From Balneola sp. (GTDB lineage Bacteria > Bacteroidota > Rhodothermia > Balneolales > Balneolaceae): a stretch of DNA of 64,000 bases. The stretch covers positions 124,001 to 188,000 of the forward strand of contig RHLJ01000006.1 of NCBI GenBank assembly GCA_003712055.1, in the 5' to 3' direction. This document shows positions 43,431 to 54,008 of the stretch, one piece after another (position 1 is the stretch's first letter; each line of letters begins with the position of its first letter). Made by a program: the position numbers and the translations under genes. The notes beneath the pieces are model-generated. The model saw only the letters and a list, made by a program, of their open reading frames with translations, was not told the origin of the DNA and searched no databases.

Positions 43431-45433
43431 TCTTTTTTGAAGTTGAATGTTCGCAGTTCACCAGAGAATAAAAGGTACATAATTGATGCATCTGCATTTA
43501 AATCTATTGCCAATAATCTATCATCTACTTGCTCGAAATATTCTAAATATTGTTGTTGATCTTCTCCAGAGTAACATGTTATTGAGAAATTATTATTGGA
43601 TTGACTTTGTGAGCCTCTTGCTACGCAAAACTCGCTACTTTCAGAGGCTGCGGTATTATCAATTCGTGTAATCGAATCAAACTGATTGTGATCAAATGGG
43701 AAGTTAGCCTCTATTATTACATGAATTTGGAAATCATATAAATGAATTTTCGCTCCATTTTCTCCAACTTTGATATTGAATTGTTCATCTACAAATAGAT
43801 CTCTGCCATTATTATCACGGAGCCTGTAAGTGTTGGAAATTGTATTCGAGCCAATATCGTATACTACATATTCCAAGTTACCATTCCCATTTAGATCCCT
43901 AAAAAAAACGAAGACCTGATGTTTACTTTCATTATATAAAATGCGAGCTGTTCTTCCTTCTACATTCTCAATGCCAAATAAATAATCATGAGATTCAGTT
44001 TCAAAATTGTATACAGTTATGTATAGGTTTTGTGTATTTGAACCATATCTCGACAAATAAATAATTGAATGATCATCATAAAAATCAAAGTCTGTAGCTA
44101 ACATGGAAAATGTTGGTACCACTCCTCCTTCATTCTTTGAGGTCATTAATAAATTTTCAATTTCCCATCCTACTATTGATAAATCAGAATCTGCTATATA
44201 TAGCGAGGAGTTAAAGTCTAAATTGAAAGGAGGAAATTTCCCTATTCTTTTAGTTGAAGATGTACTGTAGGAAGAAACCTCGTACTCCCCATTTGAAGGA
44301 TCAATTAAAATATTATAAGGGGAAGTAGTAGATGATGCGAAGTAGAGTGAATTCGTAGTATCAATATCAACTAGTATACCATCAGCTCCCGGATAGTTAA
44401 TATCAAACGAAGTCTGTTTGTCGATCTGCTGCGTAACTCGGAAACTTCTGTTTCGCTGATTACTAGTATATACACCTCTTTTTCCTCGGAATGAAGTGAA
44501 ATATGATTCGTAGCTATTCAAACCTTGAAGTACTACTGGATTTTCAAACAGTAAATTTTCGTTTGAGAAAACCACTTCCTCATTAGATCGGGTAACTGTC
44601 AATTCATAATTATCATAAATGGTTGTAGTTTTCTGAAAATTCAAATCCCATGTTGTATCTGCATCTGTGAGATTCAATTCAATGGAACTTGTACTCAAAC
44701 TAACTAAGTCCAAAGCTTTCGATAAATCTGCAAGAATATCATCTTGATTGAATGGTATTAATCCACTTTCAAAAGAATCGGTAAATAATTTGTAGTATAA
44801 TTTGGTAGAGTCAGCATTTACATCTAATGGGTACCAGATATTTACATAAGAGAAAGGAGAGAATTCAGTAGTGTAAATAGAGGTAGGAGGCGAGTCTAAG
44901 GTTTCTAAAAATACTTCGATGGATAGATCCCGAGGGTCAATAACAGATATATCAATTTTGTATTGAGGCACAGCTGCAAAAGGATGTCTCCAAACCTGAG
45001 AGAAGACCTGAGGAAGATTTCCTAAATACTCAGTAGATGCAAAGTCGGAGTACACCGTTCCATCCAACTGCTCAAAGTAAGCTCTGACTCTAAAGAGATA
45101 GGTGAAGACCTCCGAATTAAAGTCTTCTTCAAACATATATTCAGTGCTGTTAGTTGTCGGGATTCGTTCTCGTAACTCAAAAGAATTAGTATCCGAAGTT
45201 GAGACATATACCTCATAACCAATAATACCCTCTAATTCATCTCTCTCTTGTTCCCATGTAATTCTAATCACATCAAAACTTGGGTCAAATACCGGAGGCA
45301 GTAGGGTAGGTGCAATCGGATTATATTCTGGTGAGAAAGGATCTAGTTCATTTATTTTATCCACACTTGGCAACTCTCTACAACCAAATAGTATCACTAT
45401 CATGGCGATATATAGACCAAAAGATTTCATCAA
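43415..45433 (-). CDS. FN3-like/beta-propeller lipoprotein, copy 1 of a tandem module
   Basis: 672 residues. Lipobox LFGC (Cys18), then INELDPFSPEYNPIAPTLLP. FN3-like domains are seen early (ITWEQERDELEGIIGYEVYV, YLFRVRAYFEQLDGTVYSDF) and later in the first half. The C-terminal part is strand-rich with propeller-like stretches (DFNSSLYIADSDLSIVGWEI, NLYITVYNFETESHDYLFGI). It shares architecture with 40258..42435, so it is a paralog. The start overlaps the PEGA gene by 4 bp (45430-45433). Confidence 0.78.
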   Translation of the reverse strand: MMKSFGLYIAMIVILFGCRELPSVDKINELDPFSPEYNPIAPTLLPPVFDPSFDVIRITWEQERDELEGIIGYEVYVSTSDTNSFELRERIPTTNSTEYMFEEDFNSEVFTYLFRVRAYFEQLDGTVYSDFASTEYLGNLPQVFSQVWRHPFAAVPQYKIDISVIDPRDLSIEVFLETLDSPPTSIYTTEFSPFSYVNIWYPLDVNADSTKLYYKLFTDSFESGLIPFNQDDILADLSKALDLVSLSTSSIELNLTDADTTWDLNFQKTTTIYDNYELTVTRSNEEVVFSNENLLFENPVVLQGLNSYESYFTSFRGKRGVYTSNQRNRSFRVTQQIDKQTSFDINYPGADGILVDIDTTNSLYFASSTTSPYNILIDPSNGEYEVSSYSTSSTKRIGKFPPFNLDFNSSLYIADSDLSIVGWEIENLLMTSKNEGGVVPTFSMLATDFDFYDDHSIIYLSRYGSNTQNLYITVYNFETESHDYLFGIENVEGRTARILYNESKHQVFVFFRDLNGNGNLEYVVYDIGSNTISNTYRLRDNNGRDLFVDEQFNIKVGENGAKIHLYDFQIHVIIEANFPFDHNQFDSITRIDNTAASESSEFCVARGSQSQSNNNFSITCYSGEDQQQYLEYFEQVDDRLLAIDLNADASIMYLLFSGELRTFNFKKEWIFD

Positions 45434-46419
45434 AAATTCATCCTTATAGAAAGCTGAGGATATAGTTCATTTTCTACCGGGCTTGATTGCACTACCAGAC
45501 TTGGGTCAATATTTCCAGGTCCTCTGTACCCACTTTTAGGCTTTTGAAAGCTATCAAATATTGAGTATGTATATACTAACAGAGTTCCTAATGCCAGTGC
45601 TCTCGAGGTATTATTAATTCGCTGCATTTCGTCCAAAGTAGATTCTGCCTCAAGCCGTAATGATCTAGCTTCAGCAACTGTATTAGCAGCTAAATATTCT
45701 TCGAATTGAGTATCAAAGGTTTCCTTTTTATCAGAGTATAAGGCATCAGATCTAATTGCAGCGATTCCAAGCCCCAATACTCCGGTAATAAAAACTCCTG
45801 CTTTTATATGTTGCTGTTTTCTGATTTGCCCGAATCCAGGAATTATATTCAGTGGCCTTAAATGTCTTGAAGGTTCTTCATTAAATCGGATAAAGTCTTT
45901 TACTTCAAGAGAATTGATTTTTAGTTTCGAATTTAGGGAACCATGGTCAGGATTATCGATTCTTAATTCATAACTCCCGTTGGGTAGAAATAGCTCAGAG
46001 TAATGCGAGGTAACTTCCCTACCGTCTATAAAAATTACCGATTCCTTATCGGTTAGAATCCGAAGATTTCTTCCACTTTGGATGGTATAGAAACTGGTTT
46101 TAGGGTATCGGGGATACAAGGATATAAAAATACTGTATTCAAGTGTATCAGAAGCAGGGATATCCAGTTCAAATGAATAATCATCATTATATCTACTTGA
46201 AACGGTTAATTTACGTATTCCAGACTGGAGGTTAATCTCAATACTAGACTTTGCCAGCACAGCATTTGGAACATCATCGTCTACGATCAGGTAAAATTCT
46301 TCGAGATTTGTATCCAATACTAATGTGCCTGTACCAGTGGAATCTAATTCCTGAGCAGATAAAACATTCATGCTTATAAAGGCACAAAAAAAGAAAATAA
46401 ATAGGCTTATCTTTGGCAT
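45430..46419 (-). CDS. PEGA-domain protein with DUF5683-like C-terminus, copy 1
   Basis: 329 residues from the ATG at 46419 (MPKISLFIFFFCAFISMNVL, cleaved at SAQE); the longer frame from 46488 would nearly abut leuS and adds a second hydrophobic stretch. PEGA-like domains are at about 30-90 (TGTLVLDTNLEEFYLIVDDD) and 120-165 (KESVIFIDGREVTSHYSELF, then LPNGSYELRIDNPDHGS). The C-terminal half (RPLNIIPGFGQIRKQQHIKA, ALGTLLVYTYSIFDSFQKPK) matches the copy at 42435. First gene of the four-gene unit and divergent from leuS with 80 bp between. Confidence 0.78.
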   Translation of the reverse strand: MPKISLFIFFFCAFISMNVLSAQELDSTGTGTLVLDTNLEEFYLIVDDDVPNAVLAKSSIEINLQSGIRKLTVSSRYNDDYSFELDIPASDTLEYSIFISLYPRYPKTSFYTIQSGRNLRILTDKESVIFIDGREVTSHYSELFLPNGSYELRIDNPDHGSLNSKLKINSLEVKDFIRFNEEPSRHLRPLNIIPGFGQIRKQQHIKAGVFITGVLGLGIAAIRSDALYSDKKETFDTQFEEYLAANTVAEARSLRLEAESTLDEMQRINNTSRALALGTLLVYTYSIFDSFQKPKSGYRGPGNIDPSLVVQSSPVENELYPQLSIRMNF

Positions 46420-46499
46420 TCTTTTGAATAGAGAAAGTGGCAAAAAACGTTTAGAAAAAAAAACGAAGCTTAATAATAAAACAAGCATATAAAAGGTAA

Positions 46500-49034
46500 A
46501 TGTACTCTTACAATCCAGCAGAAATAGAGACCAAGTGGCAACAGTATTGGCTCAAAAAAAAGACCTTTAAAACTCCTACTGATACTTCAAAACCAAAGTA
46601 TTATGTACTGGATATGTTCCCTTACCCAAGCGGGGCTGGATTGCATGTAGGTCATCCGGAGGGATATACCGCTACCGACATCATCGCTCGGTATAAAAGG
46701 ATGAATGGATTTAATGTGCTACATCCAATTGGTTGGGATGCATTTGGATTACCTGCCGAGCAATATGCTGTAAAAACCGGAACTCATCCTCGAATTACTA
46801 CCGAAAAAAATATTAACCGGTTTAGAGAACAGTTACGGGCTATTGGCTTTAGCTATGATTGGGATCGCGAGGTGAATACAACGGATCCAAACTATTTTAA
46901 ATGGACGCAATGGATTTTCCTTAAGCTGTTTGAAATGGGATTGGCTTATGAAGATGAAGTAGCAGTGAACTGGTGTCCGGAATTAGGAACGGTACTTGCC
47001 AACGAAGAAGTAATCGATGGAAAGAGTGAGGTCGGGGGCTATCCGGTTGTTCGAAAGCCAATGAGGCAATGGGTACTCAAAATCACTGCTTACGCCGAGC
47101 GGTTACTTGAAGGACTGGAAGATCTTGACTGGCCGGAATCTCTAAAAGATATGCAGAGAAACTGGATTGGAAAATCGATAGGTGCAGAAATTGATTTTAA
47201 AATTGATGGGTTTGAAGATAAACTAAGAGTATATACCACCAGGCCTGATACCATCTTTGGGGCTACTTATATGGTTCTTTCTCCGGAGCATCATCTGGTT
47301 TCAAAGATCACAAGCAATGAGCAGAAAGAATTAGTCGAAGAGTATCAGAATCAAGCTGCACTTAAGAGTGATCTTGATCGGCAAGAACTCTCAAAAGAGA
47401 AGACCGGAGTTTTTACGGGTGCTTACGCTATTAATCCAGCAAACGAAAAGCGTATACCAATTTGGATAGCAGATTATGTATTGGTTAGTTATGGAACAGG
47501 AGCGATCATGGCTGTGCCAGGGCAGGATGAACGGGATTGGGAGTTTGCTGAGAAATTTGATTTGCCAATTATTCGTACTGTTCAGCCTGAGGATGGATTT
47601 GAAGGAAAGGCGTATACCGGTCAAGGAGCAGCTATAAATAGTGATTTCCTAAACGGGTTGGAGATTGAAGAAGCCAAGGCCAGGATTATTGAGTGGCTCG
47701 AAGAAAAGGATGCAGGTCAAAAGGCAGTTAACTATAAGCTTCGCGATTGGTTATTTAGCCGGCAAAGATATTGGGGTGAACCATTTCCAATTGTACATGT
47801 AAATGGTGAAGCCAAAGCTATTTCTCAGGACGAACTCCCATTGCATTTACCTCAGGTAGATAATTATCAACCTACGGGAGATGGTGAGCCACCATTAGCT
47901 AATGCCACTGATTGGGTACAAACAAAAGACCCGGATACAGGTGAACAGGCAATCAGAGAAACAAATACAATGCCTCAATGGGCTGGTTCCTGCTGGTACT
48001 ATTTAAGATATATCTCTCCGGATTGGGAAGGAGGGCCAGTTGATCCTGATTATGAACAATATTGGATGCCGGTAGATTTATATGTTGGTGGTGCAGAACA
48101 TGCTGTTCTGCATCTATTATATGCTCGTTTCTGGCATAAAGTGCTTTTCGACTTAGGGGTTGTATCTACTGAGGAACCTTTCTCTAAGCTGGTGAATCAG
48201 GGAATGATTCTGGGAGAAATGGAATACACCACTGTGGATGGTGTAAAACTATCTGAAGATCAGGTAGAGAAGAAGGGAGATAGTTTCTACGAAATCAGTA
48301 CGGGGAATAGAGTTGAAGCCAGAGCCCACAAGATGAGTAAAAGCAGGGGGAATGTAATAAACCCCGACCATGTAATTGAACAGTTTGGAGCTGACTCGTT
48401 GCGATTATACGAGATGTTTATGGGGCCTTTAGAGCAGGTTAAACCATGGAGTACGAAAGGAGTTGATGGAGTAAATAGATTTCTGAATAGGGTTTGGAGA
48501 TTATTAATTGATGAATACAGTGGAGAAGTAAAAGAAAAGGTCAAGGAAATTGAACCTAATAAAGATCAACTAAAAGCCCTTCATGAAGCCATCAAAAAGG
48601 TTACTGAAGATATTGAGGCGTTACGGTTTAATACTGCTATCTCAGCAATGATGATTTTTGTTAATGAAGCAAATCAATGGGATACAATTCCAACATCTGT
48701 TGCTAAATCTTTTGTACAAATTTTATCACCATTTGCGCCACATATATCCGAAGAACTATGGAACAAATTCGGAGGTGAAGACTCTATAGCTTATTCTGAA
48801 TGGCCTGTATTTAATGAAGAATATCTAAAAGCAGATGAGATTATGTATCCCGTGCAGGTAAATGGGAAAGTACGAGCTGATATTTTTGTACCTGCGGAAA
48901 GAGCAAAAGACAAAGAATTTGTGTTAGAACTAGCTAAAAATGATCTGAAGATTGGTAAGTATTTGTCTGAGGGAGAACTGATAAAGGAAATTTTTGTTCC
49001 TGGCCGAATCATCAATTTGGTTATAAAACTCTAA
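46500..49034 (+). CDS. leuS: Leucyl-tRNA synthetase
   Basis: 844 residues. Charges tRNA-Leu and edits mischarged products. The class I HIGH motif is in [20 protein letters not shown], the KMSKS motif in [19 protein letters not shown], and the editing (CP1) domain lies between about 220 and 420 ([40 protein letters not shown]). AAAGG sits 6 bp before the ATG and may serve as the ribosome binding site. The C-terminal tRNA-binding part ends [12 protein letters not shown]. Confidence 0.97.
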   Translation: MYSYNPAEIETKWQQYWLKKKTFKTPTDTSKPKYYVLDMFPYPSGAGLHVGHPEGYTATDIIARYKRMNGFNVLHPIGWDAFGLPAEQYAVKTGTHPRITTEKNINRFREQLRAIGFSYDWDREVNTTDPNYFKWTQWIFLKLFEMGLAYEDEVAVNWCPELGTVLANEEVIDGKSEVGGYPVVRKPMRQWVLKITAYAERLLEGLEDLDWPESLKDMQRNWIGKSIGAEIDFKIDGFEDKLRVYTTRPDTIFGATYMVLSPEHHLVSKITSNEQKELVEEYQNQAALKSDLDRQELSKEKTGVFTGAYAINPANEKRIPIWIADYVLVSYGTGAIMAVPGQDERDWEFAEKFDLPIIRTVQPEDGFEGKAYTGQGAAINSDFLNGLEIEEAKARIIEWLEEKDAGQKAVNYKLRDWLFSRQRYWGEPFPIVHVNGEAKAISQDELPLHLPQVDNYQPTGDGEPPLANATDWVQTKDPDTGEQAIRETNTMPQWAGSCWYYLRYISPDWEGGPVDPDYEQYWMPVDLYVGGAEHAVLHLLYARFWHKVLFDLGVVSTEEPFSKLVNQGMILGEMEYTTVDGVKLSEDQVEKKGDSFYEISTGNRVEARAHKMSKSRGNVINPDHVIEQFGADSLRLYEMFMGPLEQVKPWSTKGVDGVNRFLNRVWRLLIDEYSGEVKEKVKEIEPNKDQLKALHEAIKKVTEDIEALRFNTAISAMMIFVNEANQWDTIPTSVAKSFVQILSPFAPHISEELWNKFGGEDSIAYSEWPVFNEEYLKADEIMYPVQVNGKVRADIFVPAERAKDKEFVLELAKNDLKIGKYLSEGELIKEIFVPGRIINLVIKL

Positions 49035-49198
49035 TAAAGGGGTTATTTAAAGTCTACAATCCCACATTTTTGTCTTCTTATATATAGATTCAATCGGTTT
49101 GTTCAATATTGTTCCAAACAAAGGCACAGTATTGTTCTCTTGGCTTAAAATTTGTCTATATCAGGTGTATTGTTTTGTAATCTAAATAGGTTTTTAGC

Positions 49199-52093
49199 AT
49201 GCAAGAAGTACGCGTTCTATTAATTGAGGACAACATTGAGGATGTTCAGTCAATAAGTAAAGAATTAGAAAAAAGTGGGTACGGAATTAAAATTACCCTT
49301 CTAAATTCATTACAGGAATTTCAGGAAAAGCCCATAAATGAGGGCTATCATATCATTATTTGTAAGAATGAGCTTCAAAAAAGCGAGAATTTTGAAGTCC
49401 TACAATTCTTAAAGCAAAGGAACTTAGATATTCCTCTCATTCTTATTTCCAGTGAACCACTTTGTGAGGTAGTACTGGATGCAATATTAGCTGGCGCTAA
49501 GGATTTTATCTCGAAAGATAATTTGGGAAGGCTTGTCCCTTCTTTAAAGAGGGAGCTTGAGTTACAGCGAAAGAAAAAAGAGTATGACTTTACCGAGCTT
49601 TATAAGAATACCCTGTTTGACTCTTTTATTGGTATCCGTATTTCGGATAAGACAAGGAAGATTATCAAGGTAAATGACAGGTATTGCAAAATAATGGGGT
49701 ATGAAAAAGAAGAATTAGAAGGAGCATGCCTGGATCTAATCACACCCAAAGAGAATATTGAGCTTGAACAAAAGAAGTATGCAGACTTTATAGGAGCAGG
49801 TTTAATGGAAGGTGCTCAATTCAGAGAGGTAAGGAAAGATGGAACCTATGTAGAATTAATTGTCCACTCCCATGTAATAAAAAAAGACGGAGAGGAATAT
49901 GCGATGTCGATGTTCCAGGATGTGACAGACCAGCTTCGGTTAACCACACTTTTTGAGGAAGTGAGTAAACAAGCAAAAATTGGAGCCTGGGAGAAGGAAT
50001 TAGAATCAGGAAGAGAGGTTTGGACGAAAGGTATTTATGATATTTATGGAATATCAGAAGAGGAATTTGATCCCAGGAAGGAGACGGATCAAAGATTCCA
50101 TACAAAAGAGTCATGGGAATTATTACAGCGATCGTTGAAAGAAGCAGAAAAAGGTGTCCCTTTTGATATTGAAGTTGAGATAATCGATTCTTTCGGAAAC
50201 AAGAAATGGTGTAGAGGTACAGGTACACCAGTTTTTGAACAAGATCGCGTAATAAAAATCACGGGTTCTTTTCAGGATATTTCCGAACAGAAAGAACGAG
50301 AGTTTGATCTTGCAAAAAGTAAATCAAGATATCAGTACTTATTTGAAAATAACCCCAATCCTCTATTACTTCTTTCGGATGATGGTAGTAATGCAATAAT
50401 TTCAGCTAATAGAGCAGCTGAAGTTTTATACGGTTATTCGAAAGAAGAGCTTCTTTCAATGACCTCACTTGATTTGAGACCAAAAGAAGGGATAAAACGA
50501 TACCTGGAATTAGTCAGGAAAGAAAAAGACCTTGGACTCGACGGGGTAATCAAAACAGCTTCCGGAGAGCACAAAAGAAAAGATGGTAAAGCAATAAATG
50601 TTGAGATACACTGGCGTAGAGTGGTTTTTAATGGATCTAAAGGTCGGCTAGTTTTAATCAATGATGTAACCGAGAAAAAGGAGTTCGAGAATGAGCTCCT
50701 ACGTACAAATAATGTGTTATCAACTCTGATTGATTCTGCACCCATTGCTATTATTACTATAACACCCGAAGGAATTGTTGATGATATTTGGAATACCAAG
50801 GCAGAAGAGGTATTTGGTTGGAAAGCCGAAGAAGTATTTGGGAAGTTTATCCCATTTGTTCAAAAAGAGCATATAGAAAAGGTAAAAAAGAAGCTGAAGA
50901 GAAGTACTCCTAAAATTGAAGCTATTGAAAGGATTACTAAATCAGGAAGAAAAATTACCCTTAAAAACTATCTTACTCCAATAATCGGAAAAGACGGTCA
51001 GGTCTCTAAAATTATGGTTCTTCTTGAGGATATTACGGAGCGAACAAAAACAAAAGCCGCTCTTGTTGAGAGCGAGAGAAAGTATCGAAGCTTGATCGAA
51101 GCGTCTCACGATTTAATATGGAGAATAGACTATCAAGGTCGATTTACATTCTTGAATCATGCAAGTTTTGAGATTCTTGGATATAAACCGAAAGAGCTAA
51201 TCGGAGAGCCCTTTTTACCTTACATCTCTGAGGATATGGCATATGAAGCTACCAAGATTCATGAGCAAGTGATGAAAGGAAGGGAGTTCGATAATTTTGA
51301 TCTGAGGATGGTTCGGAAAAATGGAAAGATAATTTCCCTTTCAGCAAAGGCATACCCGCTATATGATGAAGCGGGAAACATCGTCGGATGTACAGGTACA
51401 GCTACTGACATAACAAGTCTTCTGGAATACCAAAATCAACTCGAAGACTCACTTTCGGAAAAAGAAGTACTAATCAAAGAGATACATCACAGAGTTAAAA
51501 ACAACCTTGCTGTTGTTTCAGGCTTGTTCGCCCTTCAATCCTATTCAATTCAAGACGAGAAAGTAGTTCAACTTTTTAAGGAGTCACAAGCCAGGATCAA
51601 ATCTATTGCAACCATCCACGAAAAATTGTACCAAAGTGAACTATTTACCAGCATAGAAATAAAGTCTTACCTGAAAGATCTGCTAAAAGACATTAAGAAT
51701 ACTTTTGCAAGGTCAGGAAGAGAAATAGATATCGAGCTTTATGGAGACGAATTAACGCTAAATGTTAATCAGGCTGTCCCATTTGGAATTATAGCTAATG
51801 AGCTTGTTACCAATGCGTTTAAGTATGCTTTTCCGGATAATACAAATGGGAAAATTACACTCTCAATTATTGATGAAGGCGAAGAAAAAGTATTTACGGT
51901 GAGCGATACAGGAGTGGGATTACCGGATAACTTTGAAGAGAATAGATCAAATTCACTTGGCATTGCTTTAATAAACAGTTTATCAGCTCAGTTAAACGGA
52001 AAAATAACTTGGTGTTCCAAAGAAGGAACTACGTTTGCATTGAGGTTTACCCCAAGTAGTATGAAAACCTGGAATGGCACACAGTACCTGTAA
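49199..52093 (+). CDS. Five-PAS HisKA_2 sensor kinase with degenerate receiver
   Basis: 964 residues, no membrane segments. A receiver-like domain (1-125) keeps the acidic pocket (VRVLLIEDNIED) but has K56 in place of the phosphoacceptor Asp (YHIIICKNEL). Then come five PAS domains (about 135-240, 250-365, 370-495, 500-620, 625-745), several with PAC tails. HisKA_2-type dimerisation and phosphorylation follow (VLIKEIHHRVKNNLAVVSGL) and then the HATPase (GIIANELVTNAFKYAFPD, TVSDTGVGLPDNF, then NSLGIALINSL). Likely a cytoplasmic multi-signal kinase; no partner regulator is next to it. The gene stands alone. Confidence 0.9.
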   Translation: MQEVRVLLIEDNIEDVQSISKELEKSGYGIKITLLNSLQEFQEKPINEGYHIIICKNELQKSENFEVLQFLKQRNLDIPLILISSEPLCEVVLDAILAGAKDFISKDNLGRLVPSLKRELELQRKKKEYDFTELYKNTLFDSFIGIRISDKTRKIIKVNDRYCKIMGYEKEELEGACLDLITPKENIELEQKKYADFIGAGLMEGAQFREVRKDGTYVELIVHSHVIKKDGEEYAMSMFQDVTDQLRLTTLFEEVSKQAKIGAWEKELESGREVWTKGIYDIYGISEEEFDPRKETDQRFHTKESWELLQRSLKEAEKGVPFDIEVEIIDSFGNKKWCRGTGTPVFEQDRVIKITGSFQDISEQKEREFDLAKSKSRYQYLFENNPNPLLLLSDDGSNAIISANRAAEVLYGYSKEELLSMTSLDLRPKEGIKRYLELVRKEKDLGLDGVIKTASGEHKRKDGKAINVEIHWRRVVFNGSKGRLVLINDVTEKKEFENELLRTNNVLSTLIDSAPIAIITITPEGIVDDIWNTKAEEVFGWKAEEVFGKFIPFVQKEHIEKVKKKLKRSTPKIEAIERITKSGRKITLKNYLTPIIGKDGQVSKIMVLLEDITERTKTKAALVESERKYRSLIEASHDLIWRIDYQGRFTFLNHASFEILGYKPKELIGEPFLPYISEDMAYEATKIHEQVMKGREFDNFDLRMVRKNGKIISLSAKAYPLYDEAGNIVGCTGTATDITSLLEYQNQLEDSLSEKEVLIKEIHHRVKNNLAVVSGLFALQSYSIQDEKVVQLFKESQARIKSIATIHEKLYQSELFTSIEIKSYLKDLLKDIKNTFARSGREIDIELYGDELTLNVNQAVPFGIIANELVTNAFKYAFPDNTNGKITLSIIDEGEEKVFTVSDTGVGLPDNFEENRSNSLGIALINSLSAQLNGKITWCSKEGTTFALRFTPSSMKTWNGTQYL

Positions 52094-52133
52094 GAATAAA
52101 AGGAGAAAATGATAAAGTCAGGGAAGTAGCTGA

Positions 52134-53303
52134 TTATCTCTCTTCAATTGGAGTCCAGTCCAAATTCTTTTCAGCTACATATAAGGCTCTAGGTCTAATC
52201 AATCGGTTATTAGCAGCCTGTTCCATAAAGTGACCAGTCCAGCCTGAGATACGGCTCATTGTGAAAATACAGGTATACAAATCTGGCTGTATTCCAATGG
52301 AGTAATATACTGTTGCTGAAAAGAAGTCTACATTTGGATCGATATTCTTTTCTGACTTCATGGTATTAAGCATATCCATTGACCACCTGTATAGTTCTTC
52401 ATGGCCAGTTTCTTCAGAAAGTGATTTTGCCATCTTTTGAAGATGTCTTCCTCTAGGGTCAAATGTTTTATAAACGCGGTGACCAAAGCCCATAATTTTC
52501 TCCCTGCGGGCCAACTTAGCTTTAGTGAAAGCAACAGCATCTGCATCGTCACCTTCTTTTCCAAGCTCCATAAGGGTATTCATTACAGCTGTATTTGCTC
52601 CACCATGCAGAGGTCCTTTTAAAGCTCCGATAGCAGCAGTAACTGACGAATACATATCTGACATGGTCGCACAAACTGTTCTTGCCGTGAAAGTAGAAGC
52701 GTTCATTCCATGTTCAGCATGAAGAATAAGGCAAAGATCCATTGTTTTTTCAGCTTGAGTGCCTGGTTCCACACCGTTAAGCATATATAGAAAGTTGAAT
52801 GCTGTACTTCCTGAATCAAGTGGAGCTACAAAATCTTTACCATTTCTTGCTCGGTCATAAGCAGCAATAATAGTCGGGATTTTAGCAGTTAGTGCAATTG
52901 CTTGGCTCATAAATAATTCAGGATCATACTTACCCTTGGTTGGATCAAAATCGGCAAGCATTGAAACTGCAGATTGTAAAACGGCCATAGGTTCAGCTTC
53001 TTTGTCGGTAGAAGTGAGGTAATTAAGTACTACCTCCGGAATAGCACGTTCTTTAATAAGATCACTTTTGAGGGATTCCAGTTCCTGAGCATTAGGAAGT
53101 CGATCATTCCATAAAAGAAAACAAACCTCTTCGAACGTAGCTTTGTCAGCAAGAGTATCGATATTGTAGCCTGAATAGATAAGCTCTCCCTTAGCTCCAT
53201 CAATAAAACTCTTCGTAGTAGAAAAAGCTACAATTCCGTCAAGTCCCTTATTTATAAAGGGAAATTCATTTTCATCAAAGCCTGTATGTAGGTTTGTCGA
53301 CAT
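52134..53303 (-). CDS. gltA: Citrate synthase (or 2-methylcitrate synthase)
   Basis: 389 residues. It condenses acetyl-CoA and oxaloacetate, the entry into the citric acid cycle. The catalytic His motif is in KGPLHGGANTAVMNTL (HGG), the second His in IMGFGHRVYKTFDPRGRHLQ, and the Asp is expected in NVDFFSATVYYSIGIQPDLY. The length is in the short class (about 370-390) that also includes methylcitrate synthases; the residues seen do not separate them. It converges with the sensor kinase. Confidence 0.93.
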   Translation of the reverse strand: MSTNLHTGFDENEFPFINKGLDGIVAFSTTKSFIDGAKGELIYSGYNIDTLADKATFEEVCFLLWNDRLPNAQELESLKSDLIKERAIPEVVLNYLTSTDKEAEPMAVLQSAVSMLADFDPTKGKYDPELFMSQAIALTAKIPTIIAAYDRARNGKDFVAPLDSGSTAFNFLYMLNGVEPGTQAEKTMDLCLILHAEHGMNASTFTARTVCATMSDMYSSVTAAIGALKGPLHGGANTAVMNTLMELGKEGDDADAVAFTKAKLARREKIMGFGHRVYKTFDPRGRHLQKMAKSLSEETGHEELYRWSMDMLNTMKSEKNIDPNVDFFSATVYYSIGIQPDLYTCIFTMSRISGWTGHFMEQAANNRLIRPRALYVAEKNLDWTPIEER

Positions 53304-53530
53304 TTTTTATTCCTTATTAGTGTATGATCAGTGACCTAATTTGCCATCAATTCTTCTGGATCCAACAAATGTGGTATGGCAAAAATTTCATCCCTTTTTG
53401 AAAAATATCAAAGGAATTAAAGGTAATGAAAGAGCGGGAATTTTTTAAATGAAATTACGCTATTTAATATCGAAACAACGCTTTTTTATTGACGTAATTT
53501 TCTCAGAATTTGGACAGAAAATGAAATGAT

Positions 53531-54007
53531 ATGTACGAAATGGGAACATTGGGCATTATTCATTTAATATCGGCAATCGCTGCAATGATTTTTGGGGCAA
53601 TTGTTTTGTTCTTGAAGAAAGGGACACCATTACATATACGATTGGGATACTTCTATGCTGTAAGTATGCTCATCTTAAATGGTACGGCCTTGATGATTTA
53701 TGATCTCTTCGGTTACTTTGGGCCATTTCATTTTGCAGCTATTATAAGTCTGATTTCATTATTGGGAGGGCTGGTTCCTGTTTATTTAAAAAAGCCAAAG
53801 AATAGCTGGCTTGAACTGCACTATGAATTTATGAACTGGTCGATTATTGGATTGTACGCTGCCTTTTGGAGTGAGACATTCAGTCGGTTCTTTAGGTTTG
53901 CAGGATTTTGGGTATTAGTAGCAACCGGTACTGCGATGACTATATCTATAGGAGCCTACGTATTGAAATCAAAGAAGCGAACGATACTAGACAGATATTC
54001 GGGATAG
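53531..54007 (+). CDS. DUF2306 membrane protein
   Basis: 158 residues with four membrane helices (about 7-27, 40-60, 67-87 and 125-147). It opens LGIIHLISAIAAMIFGAIVL with KKGTPLHIRLGYFYAVSMLI, the region typical of DUF2306. Function unknown. It is convergent with mazG (1 bp between ends). Confidence 0.8.
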   Translation: MYEMGTLGIIHLISAIAAMIFGAIVLFLKKGTPLHIRLGYFYAVSMLILNGTALMIYDLFGYFGPFHFAAIISLISLLGGLVPVYLKKPKNSWLELHYEFMNWSIIGLYAAFWSETFSRFFRFAGFWVLVATGTAMTISIGAYVLKSKKRTILDRYSG

Positions 54008-54008
54008 G

